From an uncultured bacterium (GTDB lineage Bacteria; Cyanobacteriota; Vampirovibrionia; Gastranaerophilales; Gastranaerophilaceae): a stretch of 64,000 bases of DNA. Positions within the stretch are counted from its first letter, which is position 1. Every line of letters begins with the position of its first letter. Of this stretch, positions 44,781 to 53,238 are shown in pieces. A model generated the notes under the pieces. The model had not been told where the DNA came from, did no database searches, and saw only the letters and a list, made by a program, of their open reading frames with translations. Position numbers and translations under genes: made by a program. The stretch spans positions 1 to 64,000 of the forward strand of contig CATLLN010000005.1 of the NCBI GenBank assembly GCA_950022695.1, in the 5' to 3' direction.

Positions 44781-45644
44781 ATGACAGTTCAAGATTGGTT
44801 TGAAAAGCGTAAAGAAGCTCAAATTCAAAGACGTGCACTCGAAGCCAGAGTCGAAATAGAAGCAAATCCTGACTTATGGACAAAATGTGTGCACTGTGAT
44901 TCACAGTTATTAAAACAAGATATTGAAGATAACCAAATGGTTTGTCCGGTTTGTGATTATCATTTCAGAGTTAATGCAAGAACAAGAATTAAACAGTTGT
45001 TTGATGAAGGTTCTTTTGAAGAATTATTTACTGAAGTAAAACCGACTGACCCTTTAGAGTTTGTTGATACTGAATCATATAAAGACAGGCTTGAAGCAGC
45101 ACAGAAGAAAACCGGTCTTGATGATGCCGTAATTACAGGTATTGCGTCAATTGAAGGACATAAAGTTGCAGCTGCAGTAATGGATTTTGATTTTATGGGC
45201 GGCTCTATGGGTAGTGTAGTTGGAGAAAAAGTTACACGAATCATGGAAAAAGCTATTGAACTTAAACTTCCAGTCCTTGCAATCACCTCATCAGGCGGTG
45301 CTAGAATGCAGGAGAGTGCTTTGAGCTTAATGCAAATGGCAAAGACATCTTGCGCTTGTGCAAGACTTGATGAAGCAGGTATTTTATATATTAATCTTAT
45401 TACAGATCCGACATTTGGCGGAGTTACTGCTAGTTTTGGTACATTGGGTGATATTATTGTTGCAGAGCAAGGTGCAAGAGTTGGTTTTGCAGGCAGACGT
45501 GTTATTGAACAGACAATCAGACAAAAATTACCGTCTGACTTCCAAACTGCCGAATATTTGATGAAGTATGGTCAGGTTGATGTTGTTTCTTCACGTAAAA
45601 ATATGAGAGAAACACTTTCAAATATTCTGGCTATGCATGAGTAA
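44781..45644 (+). CDS. accD: Acetyl-CoA carboxylase carboxyltransferase subunit beta
   Basis: A 287-residue AccD. The N-terminal zinc ribbon (CVHCDSQLLKQDIEDNQMVC and the next PVC) precedes the crotonase-like carboxyltransferase domain, with SSGGARMQESALSLMQMAK and DPTFGGVTASFG. It forms malonyl-CoA with AccA for fatty acid synthesis. It starts the accD-accA-prmA-kdsB run, with TATAAT near 44723 as the probable -10 box. Confidence 0.95.
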   Translation: MTVQDWFEKRKEAQIQRRALEARVEIEANPDLWTKCVHCDSQLLKQDIEDNQMVCPVCDYHFRVNARTRIKQLFDEGSFEELFTEVKPTDPLEFVDTESYKDRLEAAQKKTGLDDAVITGIASIEGHKVAAAVMDFDFMGGSMGSVVGEKVTRIMEKAIELKLPVLAITSSGGARMQESALSLMQMAKTSCACARLDEAGILYINLITDPTFGGVTASFGTLGDIIVAEQGARVGFAGRRVIEQTIRQKLPSDFQTAEYLMKYGQVDVVSSRKNMRETLSNILAMHE

Positions 45645-45655
45645 GGAGTAGTTTT

Positions 45656-46609
45656 ATGGGTACAGTTTTAGAATTTGAAAAACCTATATTAGAAATTCAA
45701 GAAAAAATTGAGGAATTGAAAAAAATGAGTTTGGAGTCCGGCATGGATTTAAATAAAGATATTGAAGTATTAGAACAAGAAGCAGAAGATTTTAAGAAAG
45801 AATTATTTTCAAATCTTGATCCTACGCAAAAAATGCAGATTGCGCGTCATCCGGAACGTCCGAATTTTATGGATTATGTTAACCACATGTGTACAGATTT
45901 TGTTGAAATGCACGGTGATCGTGTAGGAACAGATGATAGAGCAATCGTTGGCGGTTTGGCTAAATTGGACGGCAAGCCTGTTATGATTATCGGTACTATG
46001 AAAGGTAAATCCACAAAAGAAAACCTTGAATATAACTTTGGTATGCCGCAGCCGGAAGGTTACAGAAAAGCTCTACGTTTGTTTAAACATGCCGATAAGT
46101 TTAATATTCCGATTGTGACTATTATTGATACACCGGGAGCTTATCCTGGTATTAGTGCAGAAGAACACGCTCAAGGTGCTGCAATTGCAACAAACTTACG
46201 TGAAATGCAAAAACTCGGTGTGCCTGTTATTGCAATAATTTCCGGTGAAGGCTGCTCAGGCGGTGCTTTAGGTTTAGCTGTTGCAAACAAAGTTTACATG
46301 CTTGAACACGCTTATTATACAGTTATTTCACCAGAGGGTTGTGCCTCAATTTTATGGCGTGATGCTTCTAAAAACTTAGAAGCCGCTACTGCTCTTAAAA
46401 TTACAGCTCCACACTTGTTAAAACACGGAATCATTGATGGGGATATTAAAGAACCTGTACGCGGTGCTCATACTGATTATGAAACAATGGCTGAAGAAAT
46501 GAAAAAAACAATTAAATCAGCACTTGAAGAATTGTCAGGCATGAACTCTGAAGAGTTAAGAAATCAGCGCTATGATAAATTCCGTAAAATGGGAGCATTT
46601 TTAGGTTAA
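45656..46609 (+). CDS. accA: Acetyl-CoA carboxylase carboxyltransferase subunit alpha
   Basis: A 317-residue AccA. An N-terminal coiled coil (LEIQEKIEELKKMSLE) leads to ARHPERPNFMDYV. The core has FGMPQPEGYRKALR, IDTPGAYPGISAEE and ISGEGCSGGALGL, all family hallmarks. It is 11 bases after accD and forms the transferase heterotetramer with it. Confidence 0.96.
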   Translation: MGTVLEFEKPILEIQEKIEELKKMSLESGMDLNKDIEVLEQEAEDFKKELFSNLDPTQKMQIARHPERPNFMDYVNHMCTDFVEMHGDRVGTDDRAIVGGLAKLDGKPVMIIGTMKGKSTKENLEYNFGMPQPEGYRKALRLFKHADKFNIPIVTIIDTPGAYPGISAEEHAQGAAIATNLREMQKLGVPVIAIISGEGCSGGALGLAVANKVYMLEHAYYTVISPEGCASILWRDASKNLEAATALKITAPHLLKHGIIDGDIKEPVRGAHTDYETMAEEMKKTIKSALEELSGMNSEELRNQRYDKFRKMGAFLG

Positions 46610-46631
46610 GCCTTATAAGGATTTAATTAAG

Positions 46632-47555
46632 ATGGCGGATTTATATTACGAATTAAGATTACAGATTAATCCAGAGATGGAAGATTTAATCGCAGAAATT
46701 TTCTTTGAGCACTTTGATTGCGAAGGTGTTGTTTTAGCAGAAGAAGCTTATAAAGATTTAGAAATGATTTCAACAACAGAAGGTACTTTAAAAATCTTTT
46801 TGCGTAATGAATACGGGGATTCGTATGAAGATTTGCTGTATGATGTTGAAAATGTTTTGGATTTATCAAGAGAAGAATTTTTATCCCGAGGGTTAACGGA
46901 AGATGAATTGGGCTCATGGGAGTTCGTACTGGAAGAAAAAGAGAATCAGGACTGGTCAAAAAAATGGAAAGAAAAATGGGATGTAACCCATGTTACTGAT
47001 AAAATTGCAGTTGTACCTGATTGGATTGAATACAAGCCGCGTGATGGTGAAGTCACTATAAAGCTTGAGCCTGGGTGTGCTTTTGGTACGGGAACTCATC
47101 AGACAACACAGCTTTGTATGAAAGCTCTTGAAAAATATATGAAAAAAGGCGATGAAGTTGCTGATATTGGTATGGGATCCGGAATTTTGTCAATATTAGC
47201 TAAAATACTCGGAGCCACTTCTGTTTACGGCTGTGATAATGATGAGACAGTAATTGATGTCGCACGTGAAAATGCAGTTAAAAATAGTGTGGAATGCGAA
47301 TTTGAATTAGGTACTGCTGATAAAGTTACAAAGCAATTTGATTTTATTTGTGCAAATATTTTACATTTTGTTTTGGCTGAAATCATGGGTGATTTAAAAA
47401 ATATTATGAAATTGGGAGCTTTAATGTCGTTGAGCGGAATTTTATATGAAAAACGCGATATGGTAATTGAAGCTTATGAACGTGAAGGTTTGGAACTGGT
47501 TGAAGAAATTCAGCAGGATCAATGGACATCTTTTGTTGTCAGAAGGGTAGATTAG
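46632..47555 (+). CDS. prmA: Ribosomal protein L11 methyltransferase
   Basis: A 307-residue SAM-dependent methyltransferase. The N-terminal domain for L11 binding covers about 1-100. The LEPGCAFGTGTHQTTQLCMK block near 145 and the motif I loop DIGMGSGILSILA near 176 are diagnostic. The post-I acidic residue is in YGCDND, and ANILHF is the catalytic N-I-L segment. kdsB starts 1 base after its stop. Confidence 0.93.
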   Translation: MADLYYELRLQINPEMEDLIAEIFFEHFDCEGVVLAEEAYKDLEMISTTEGTLKIFLRNEYGDSYEDLLYDVENVLDLSREEFLSRGLTEDELGSWEFVLEEKENQDWSKKWKEKWDVTHVTDKIAVVPDWIEYKPRDGEVTIKLEPGCAFGTGTHQTTQLCMKALEKYMKKGDEVADIGMGSGILSILAKILGATSVYGCDNDETVIDVARENAVKNSVECEFELGTADKVTKQFDFICANILHFVLAEIMGDLKNIMKLGALMSLSGILYEKRDMVIEAYEREGLELVEEIQQDQWTSFVVRRVD

Positions 47556-47556
47556 T

Positions 47557-48291
47557 ATGGGTAAAACAGCAATAATTATACCGGCAAGATATGGTTCATC
47601 CCGTTTAGAAGGAAAGCCGCTTTTGAAAGTTGCAGGAAAATCTGTTATTCAATGGGTTTATGAAAAGGCAAAAGCTTCAAAATATGCAGATATGATTATT
47701 GTTGCAACAGATGATGAACGCATTTATAATGAGGTTAAGTCTTTTGGCGGTGAAGTTGAAATGACATCAGTAGATCATAAATGTGGTTCGGATAGAATTA
47801 TGGAAGTCGTCTCACGTCATCCTGAAATTGCTTATATTTGTAATCTTCAAGGAGATGAACCGCTTATTAAACCTGAAAGTATTGATGAGGTAATTAAAAA
47901 TGTTAAAGAAGATGAGCAAGCTGATATTTCAACATTAATCAGAGTTTTAACAGATGATGAAGAAATTAATAATCCAAATTTGGTAAAATGCGTAATTGAT
48001 AAAAATAATTTTGCACTTTATTTTTCTCGTTCAAAAATTCCATTTGAAAGAAATACAGGTATTGCAAAATTTTACGGACATTTGGGGATTTACGGATATA
48101 AAAGAGCTGCACTTGAAGCTATGACAACTTTAGAGCAAACTCCGCTTGAAAAAACAGAAAGTCTGGAGCAGTTACGTGCACTTGAAAATGGCATGAAAAT
48201 AAAAACTTCGATTGTGGATTTTGTACCGGTTGGTATTGATACAAGAGAAGATTTAGAAAAATTTAAGCAAATAATCGAAGCTCAATTATAA
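47557..48291 (+). CDS. kdsB: CMP-KDO synthetase
   Basis: A 244-residue cytidylyltransferase activating 3-deoxy-D-manno-octulosonate for the LPS core. The N-terminal IIIPARYGSSRLEGKPL binds CTP, LQGDEPLI binds the metal, and the FYGHLGIYGYKR block near 187 is KdsB-like. Its last bases overlap the start of the second 171-bp poly-G leader repeat. Confidence 0.94.
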   Translation: MGKTAIIIPARYGSSRLEGKPLLKVAGKSVIQWVYEKAKASKYADMIIVATDDERIYNEVKSFGGEVEMTSVDHKCGSDRIMEVVSRHPEIAYICNLQGDEPLIKPESIDEVIKNVKEDEQADISTLIRVLTDDEEINNPNLVKCVIDKNNFALYFSRSKIPFERNTGIAKFYGHLGIYGYKRAALEAMTTLEQTPLEKTESLEQLRALENGMKIKTSIVDFVPVGIDTREDLEKFKQIIEAQL

Positions 48292-48457
48292 ATAGAAAGG
48301 AGAGAAATTATGAAGTTATCAAACGAATTGGAAAAACGGGGGGGGGTAACCTTTTCGGGCTTAATTTAGGCTGTTTTGCGCTATCTCCTAAAAAAGCATT
48401 TACCTTGGCAGAGGTATTAATCACCCTCGGCATAATTGGTGTTGTCGCAGCGATGAC
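48287..48457 (+). repeat. 171-bp leader repeat, copy 2
   Basis: Identical to 42108-42278, including the ribosome site, the ATG (48310), the G9 tract (48338-48346) and the early TAG. The repeat begins within the last codons of kdsB, so the duplication boundary is sharp. Confidence 0.95.
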
Positions 48458-49046
48458 GATTCCGACTTTGATGACAAAATATCAGGAAAGAACTAATGTT
48501 ATAAACTGGCGGAAAAATTATGCAACACTTGCAAATGCAGTTAGGGCAATGCAGGAAGCAGAAGATCCAATGCAATCCTATCCAACTCAAGAGGAGTATG
48601 AATATGCATTAGCTCAAAAATTGTCTCAATATATTAAAACAGGTTCAATATGTAAATCACGGGAATTTGTATCGGGCGGGTGTTCTCCTAATAATTATCC
48701 TGTTTATGCTTTGGATGGGCGTAAGATGTATAATGATTTAAGTCAATGGGGCGGAGGAGCTTCGTGTATGTCTATATTAAGCGGCGGCTTAATGTGTTTT
48801 GATGCATATATTGTTTTAATAGATGTAAACGGTTACAGCAGACCTAATACTTTTGGAAAAGATATTTTCTTCGCTCTGATAGATTTTGATAAATTTGAAG
48901 TCAGACCGGCAAAAGGTTATAAGACCGGTTGGGGACCTGCTGATGATGTTAAAGTTAAAATGGATAGAGGCAATGGAAAATGTGATAAAACAGTAAATGA
49001 TAACGGTGCTGGTTGTTCATATTATTATATGCATAATATGCCGTAA
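48310..49046 (+). pseudogene. Pseudopilin with poly-G frameshift in its leader (copy 2)
   Basis: Built like copy 1 at 42 kb. The ATG at 48310 frame ends at TAG 48367-48369. A one-base gain in G9 (48338-48346) would fuse the 30-residue leader to FTLAEVLITLGIIGVVAAMT and a different C-terminal domain (about 190 residues, six Cys, containing a DVNGYSRPNTFGKDIFFALI block). The downstream frame alone starts only at a TTG (48405) within the mature helix. The same off-by-one state in two otherwise different genes argues against random decay. It could be phase variation, transcript slippage or a systematic homopolymer error. Confidence 0.8.
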
Positions 49047-49047
49047 A

Positions 49048-49296
49048 CTATTCGCTAATGAGCTCATAAAGTGTTGAAGATTCTTGAATGCTTACATTGC
49101 CGGTTGGAACTTTCAGCACTTTTGCTTTTACTGTTCGATGAGCATATTCTATTGTAATAATATCATTTTCTTTTATTTGTTTTGCTGGTTTTGCCGGGTT
49201 ATTATTTATTAGAACTCTGCCCATATCTGAAACTTCATTTGCAACAGTTCTACGTTTTATAAGTCGTGATACTTTTAAAAATTTGTCTAATCTCAT
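49048..49296 (-). CDS. S4-domain RNA-binding protein, Hsp15/RqcP type
   Basis: An 82-residue single S4 domain: MRLDKFLKVSRLIKRRTVAN, a GRVLINNNPAKPAKQI turn and an ITIEYAHRTVKAKVL end. Members bind 50S ribosomes with stalled peptidyl-tRNA (Hsp15, RqcP). Converges on the second poly-G pseudopilin with one base between coding ends. Confidence 0.88.
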   Translation of the reverse strand: MRLDKFLKVSRLIKRRTVANEVSDMGRVLINNNPAKPAKQIKENDIITIEYAHRTVKAKVLKVPTGNVSIQESSTLYELISE

Positions 49297-49362
49297 AGTA
49301 TTTATTTTAGCACATATTTAGATTTTGTGGTATAATTTCTGATAGTTAGGGAGAAGGATTTT

Positions 49363-50181
49363 ATGAAAAAGTTCTTATTATCACTGTTTATATCATTAGT
49401 GTTTACTTGTAGTTGTGCTTTTGCAGATAATATAAAGTTTGTTCAAGTTGCTGATACTCATTTATCTGCAGGCTCAGAGTATTCTGTCAAAGTTTTGAAA
49501 AGTGCCGTGGAAGATATAAATAAGCAGCAGGATGTTTCATTTGTTGTTTTTACCGGTGATAATATAAATAATCCTAAAGAAGATAATCTTCGCGAATTTG
49601 TTAAAACTGTAAGTAAACTAAAAGTGCCTTACTATATTGTTTTAGGTAATCATGATGTTTATAAATCCGGCGGCTTATCAAAAGTAAGATATTTTGAAAT
49701 ATTGAGAGAACGTAATCCGTTTTATATTCAAAGAAAACCTAATTATAAATTTGAAAAAGATAACTTTGTATTTTTAATTGTAGACGGAGCAAAAGAAGTT
49801 ATACCGGGTTCTGTTGGTTATTACAGAGCTGATGCTTTAAAATGGGTAGATAAAGAATTAACAAAAAATGCAAAGAAAAATGTGATTATTTTTCAACATT
49901 TTCCTGTAGAATATCCGGAAGGTGTTGAATCTCGACTTAAAACTCATAAAACTTATAAAGTTGAAGAATATCGTGAAATGCTTGATAAACATCAAAATTT
50001 GTTAGCAATAATCTCAGGTCATTTTCATGTAAATTCAGAGAATATGAAAAACGGTGTTTATCATATTTCCTCACCATCGCTTCTTACATTACCGCAAGCG
50101 TATAAAATTATTGATATTGTTACTACTAAAGAGTTTTCTCCTATTATTTATACACAGTTAAGAGAATTCGAAGTTAAATAG
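49363..50181 (+). CDS. Exported calcineurin-like phosphoesterase
   Basis: A 272-residue metallophosphatase with a signal peptide (KKFLLSLFISLVFTCSCAFA). Metal ligands are visible: ADTHL (D-x-H), FTGDNI (G-D), LGNHDVY (G-N-H-D), FQHFP and the SGHFHVNS block near 225. The substrate is not apparent. The 3' end overlaps the convergent small gene by 8 bases. Confidence 0.9.
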   Translation: MKKFLLSLFISLVFTCSCAFADNIKFVQVADTHLSAGSEYSVKVLKSAVEDINKQQDVSFVVFTGDNINNPKEDNLREFVKTVSKLKVPYYIVLGNHDVYKSGGLSKVRYFEILRERNPFYIQRKPNYKFEKDNFVFLIVDGAKEVIPGSVGYYRADALKWVDKELTKNAKKNVIIFQHFPVEYPEGVESRLKTHKTYKVEEYREMLDKHQNLLAIISGHFHVNSENMKNGVYHISSPSLLTLPQAYKIIDIVTTKEFSPIIYTQLREFEVK

Positions 50182-50494
50182 TAGTTTTTCTGAATGGATT
50201 TTTGAAATTCTTAATGAATTTAAAAATATCTTTTCGGAAAATGATAGCACATCCGGCTGTTGCAGTTCCTAAAATGATTTTTAAAATCGTAGGAAACTTC
50301 CCTTTTTTAGGTGGTTTTGTGTGCTTCTGATCCTGATAAATATCATATTGAAGTTCATTATATCGTCTTTCTGCATCATAGTTAGAATACAAAACACGTT
50401 TTGGCAGTCTGTCAGGTGCATTAATTACACCCACAGGAAGCTTATCACCATAATGCATTTTTTTATTTGCAGGATTTTCAAATTCTACTACCAT
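50174..50494 (-). CDS. Hypothetical protein with C-terminal hydrophobic helix
   Basis: About 106 residues from the ATG at 50494 (a TTG at 50512 is an alternative; neither has a clear ribosome site). The first ~65 residues are polar, with a YNELQYDIYQDQKHTKPPKK segment. A hydrophobic helix near 72-90 (ILKIILGTATAGCAIIF) and a basic tail follow. This suggests a tail-anchored inner-membrane protein. Family not recognised. Confidence 0.5.
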   Translation of the reverse strand: MVVEFENPANKKMHYGDKLPVGVINAPDRLPKRVLYSNYDAERRYNELQYDIYQDQKHTKPPKKGKFPTILKIILGTATAGCAIIFRKDIFKFIKNFKNPFRKTTI

Positions 50495-50558
50495 ATATTT
50501 ATAAAAACACAAATTACTTCAAAATTGCTTTACTTTGTAAACAAATATTACCTTTTGC

Positions 50559-50587
50559 TTGCAAAAAAAATATGTTTAAGATATATT
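50559..50587 (+). promoter_or_regulatory. Promoter of rplJ-rplL
   Basis: TTGCAA (50559-50564) and TATATT (50582-50587) with a 17-base spacer, about 310 bases before rplJ, leaving a long untranslated leader. Confidence 0.5.
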
Positions 50588-50593
50588 AAACAT

Positions 50594-50860
50594 ACAAACC
50601 GCAGACAATTAGCGGGGTGCGTAAATAAAGGAGCAGTTTTAAAGCGGCTCGGTCTTATTTAAGATGTATTTTACAAACTCCTTAATAATCCAGCTAATCG
50701 AGGTTACACAAGGGTGCATACCTAAGTGCAGATTACGGGAAACCGAAATGGCTGATACTTAAAAGATGTACAAAATATAATAAGATTTGTGTAAGATTTT
50801 GCGGTAAAAACCAGAAAGCAAAATCTTTTTTGGTTTTTAAAACAGGTCGATAACAATTGA
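50594..50860 (+). promoter_or_regulatory. rplJ leader with attenuator (L10-leader type)
   Basis: The long region between the promoter and rplJ has no reading frame of note but clear structure. AAGATTTTGC (50793-50802) pairs with GCAAAATCTT (50818-50827), followed by a T-run, as in an intrinsic terminator. AAAAACCA in its loop can pair instead with TGGTTTTT at 50831-50838. In many bacteria L10 represses rplJL by binding such a leader; I infer the same here from position and structure. Confidence 0.5.
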
Positions 50861-50899
50861 TTGTTTAAACACAATCGCAGTAAATCAAAGGAGCTAAAA

Positions 50900-51421
50900 A
50901 TGGCAACAAAAGCATTTAAAACAGAAAAAATAGATGCTATAAAATCAAAAATCGAAAAAGCTCAGGTTGCAGTTATTACTGAATACCAAGGTTTAACAGT
51001 TGAAGATATCACTAAATTAAGACGTGAAATCCAAAAAACTGGCGGTGACTACATGGTTACCAAAAATACTTTGGCTAAAATCGCTGTTAAAGGTACTGAA
51101 TATGAAGCTTTAGCAGAAAAAATGACTGGACCTATCGCTTTAGCTTTCGGTTTTGAAGATCCTGTAAGCCCTGCAAAAGCTGTTGTTAAATTTATTAAAG
51201 AATCTAAAAAAGGCGCTATTGTTGGTGCTGTTTTAGAAGGAAAATTGATGACAGAAGCAGAAACAAGAGCATTGGCAGAACTTCCTTCAAAAGAAGAACT
51301 TTATGCAAAAATGCTTGGATCTATCAATTCACCGGCATCTGGTATCGTTGGATCTATCAACGCAGTTATGGCACAACTTACAAGAGCTATGGCAGCAGTC
51401 CGCGACCAAAAAGCTGCATAG
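50900..51421 (+). CDS. rplJ: Ribosomal protein L10
   Basis: About 173 residues from the ATG at 50900, preceded by AAAGGAG; an in-frame upstream ATG at 50861 is not needed. KAQVAVITEYQGLTVEDITKLRR, the GDYMVTKNTLAKIA block and a C-terminal helix that binds L7/L12 dimers are typical. It forms the base of the ribosomal stalk. Confidence 0.96.
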   Translation: MATKAFKTEKIDAIKSKIEKAQVAVITEYQGLTVEDITKLRREIQKTGGDYMVTKNTLAKIAVKGTEYEALAEKMTGPIALAFGFEDPVSPAKAVVKFIKESKKGAIVGAVLEGKLMTEAETRALAELPSKEELYAKMLGSINSPASGIVGSINAVMAQLTRAMAAVRDQKAA

Positions 51422-51500
51422 TTTTGCAGCACAATCATTCAGGCATATACGCCTGGTAACGTATTAGAAACAAACTCAAAAAATATAAAGGAGAAAAACA

Positions 51501-51872
51501 ATGAGTGTAGAAGCAATTTTAGAATCAATTGAAAAATTAACATTATTAGAAGCAGCTGAATTAGTAAAAGCTATGGAAGAAAAATTCGGTGTTTCTGCAG
51601 CAGCTCCAGTAGCAGTTGCAGCAGCTCCTGCAGCAGCAGCTCCAGCTGAAGATGCTGACGCTGAAGTTTCTGTTATCTTAGCTTCTGTTCCAGCTGATAA
51701 GAAAATCGCTGTATTAAAAGAAGTTAGAACTTTAACAGGTTTAGGCTTAAAAGAAGCTAAAGATCTAGTTGAAGCAGCTCCTAAAGCAGTTAAAGAAAAC
51801 ATCAAAAAAGAAGAAGCTGCTGAAATCAAGAAAACTCTTGAAGCAGCTGGTGCTGTTGTTGAAATCAAATAG
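51501..51872 (+). CDS. rplL: Ribosomal protein L7/L12
   Basis: A 123-residue L7/L12: an N-terminal dimerisation domain ([20 protein letters not shown]), an Ala/Pro hinge (residues 34-54) and a C-terminal factor-binding domain with [24 protein letters not shown] lies before the ATG. It recruits translation GTPases. Confidence 0.97.
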   Translation: MSVEAILESIEKLTLLEAAELVKAMEEKFGVSAAAPVAVAAAPAAAAPAEDADAEVSVILASVPADKKIAVLKEVRTLTGLGLKEAKDLVEAAPKAVKENIKKEEAAEIKKTLEAAGAVVEIK

Positions 51873-51900
51873 TTTGATTTTTAACAGAGATATGTTGTTA

Positions 51901-51933
51901 AACAAGACGGTTATTTTAACCGTCTTGTTTTTT
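51901..51933 (+). terminator. rplJL terminator
   Basis: A 13-bp stem (AACAAGACGGTTA with TAACCGTCTTGTT) followed by T6. It separates rplL from the membrane-anchored paralogue. Confidence 0.9.
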
Positions 51934-51985
51934 AATTGGTAATATGTTATATTATCTCTTGTTAAGATATATGGAGCTTTATATT

Positions 51986-52357
51986 ATGGATATGAGATTT
52001 TTATATGCAGCTTTAGCAATTATGTTAATTATTTTTGCACGAGAATTCCTAAGAAAAAAATTTAATATTGATATTGACAATATAAATATTAATAAATTAA
52101 AGTCTGCATTAAAACCAAATAATAAGGATGCTGTTATAAAAACAACTGGTACAAAATCATTGGTTTTAGTAGATTGTGGTGTAAATAAAGCAACTGTAAT
52201 GGCAACTTTACGTCAGCTTACAGGTCTTGATTATGCTGCTGCTAAAAATATTGTTGAATCCGCTCCTGCAGTTTTCATGTCTAATATTTCTGAAAAAGAA
52301 GCTGATATGAATAAAAAAGCATTAGAATATGTAGGTGCTAAAGTTGAAATAAAATAA
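51986..52357 (+). CDS. Membrane-anchored L7/L12 C-terminal-domain paralogue
   Basis: About 123 residues from the ATG at 51986 (GGAG 9-12 bases upstream; an ATG at 51944 would add 14 residues). An N-terminal hydrophobic helix (MRFLYAALAIMLIIFAREFL) and a short linker lead to a domain that aligns end to end with the L7/L12 C-terminal domain: LVLVDCGVNKATVMATLRQL, the TGLDYAAAKNIVESAP block and a closing GAKVEIK. The N-terminal dimerisation domain and hinge of L12 are replaced by the membrane anchor. It sits right after rplL but behind a terminator, so it has its own control. Function unknown. Confidence 0.75.
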   Translation: MDMRFLYAALAIMLIIFAREFLRKKFNIDIDNININKLKSALKPNNKDAVIKTTGTKSLVLVDCGVNKATVMATLRQLTGLDYAAAKNIVESAPAVFMSNISEKEADMNKKALEYVGAKVEIK

Positions 52358-52365
52358 GTTTTTCA

Positions 52366-52404
52366 ATAAAAAAACGCCGGGATATTTATCCCGGCATTTT
52401 TTTA
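52366..52404. terminator. Bidirectional terminator
   Basis: GCCGGGATA pairs with TATCCCGGC, with A7/T7 arms on either side. It serves both the L12-paralogue gene and the converging winged-helix gene. Confidence 0.88.
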
Positions 52405-52415
52405 TTATTGAATTT

Positions 52416-53087
52416 TTATAAAGATAGGACGAAACCGCCTTTATCTGCATTTTTTAAAGCTTCGCCATCAATTTTAGCTCTTAGATTTTTAATGTATTTA
52501 TATACATAATCTCTTGGAAGATCAAGTAGTGTTGCTAAATCTTTTGCATAAACAATTTTATTTTTATGAGCTGCAAAGTAATCAAATACTTTTTGTTCTC
52601 TATCAGTCAAAGCTTTTTTGAAAACAATTCTTACTTCATTTCTTAGGTTATCATTTGTGTTAGAATTTTCGATAATTTCTTTTGCCTCAACAAGAGTTTT
52701 TGAAGCCTTTTTAGGTGTGGTTTTAGTTTTTAGTGCTTTTTTTGCAGGTGTATCATTTACCGGAGCTTCAACTTTTGAAACTTCATTATTTTCAGTTTTT
52801 GGTTCATCAATCTTAAGGTTCTGTGCTGAGAATGGTGAAATATAGAGTTCTTTTTCTTTTTCAAATGCTCTATCTGCAATTGCGCTTAAACGTTCTACTT
52901 TAGATGCAGACCATTCAGATTCTTCTGAGATAACCGGTTTGCCGTGTAAAACAATATCAATAAGATCGTTAGTTTCTTTTTTTTCTTCTACTTTTTTCCC
53001 TAATCTGGCAGCGAACTCCTCTAATGTAATCTTTTCTAATGAGCTTCTCCATTGTTTTATCTCTTCTTTGCTCAAATATTCAGACAT
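52416..53087 (-). CDS. Protein with C-terminal winged-helix domain
   Basis: A 223-residue soluble protein. The N-terminal ~60 residues are helical (LSKEEIKQWRSSLEKITLEE), the middle (about 90-140) is low-complexity and Lys/Thr/Ala-rich, and the last ~70 (LTDREQKVFDYFAAHKNKIV, then YVYKYIKNLRAKI and a GGFVLSL wing) resemble an OmpR-type winged helix. A DNA-binding role is likely, but there is no receiver domain or other sensor. Family not recognised. Confidence 0.6.
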   Translation of the reverse strand: MSEYLSKEEIKQWRSSLEKITLEEFAARLGKKVEEKKETNDLIDIVLHGKPVISEESEWSASKVERLSAIADRAFEKEKELYISPFSAQNLKIDEPKTENNEVSKVEAPVNDTPAKKALKTKTTPKKASKTLVEAKEIIENSNTNDNLRNEVRIVFKKALTDREQKVFDYFAAHKNKIVYAKDLATLLDLPRDYVYKYIKNLRAKIDGEALKNADKGGFVLSL

Positions 53088-53238
53088 TCATTATCTCCTT
53101 AATAAAACTATTCCTTAAATATATCCTTTTATACCCTTTAATTTAGCATAAACCATGCTCCATGACTCAAAATGTTTCGCAACGTAAATTTTTATTTATT
53201 TTGTTAACATTTGGGTCTAAAGTATTGATTTTACGCAT

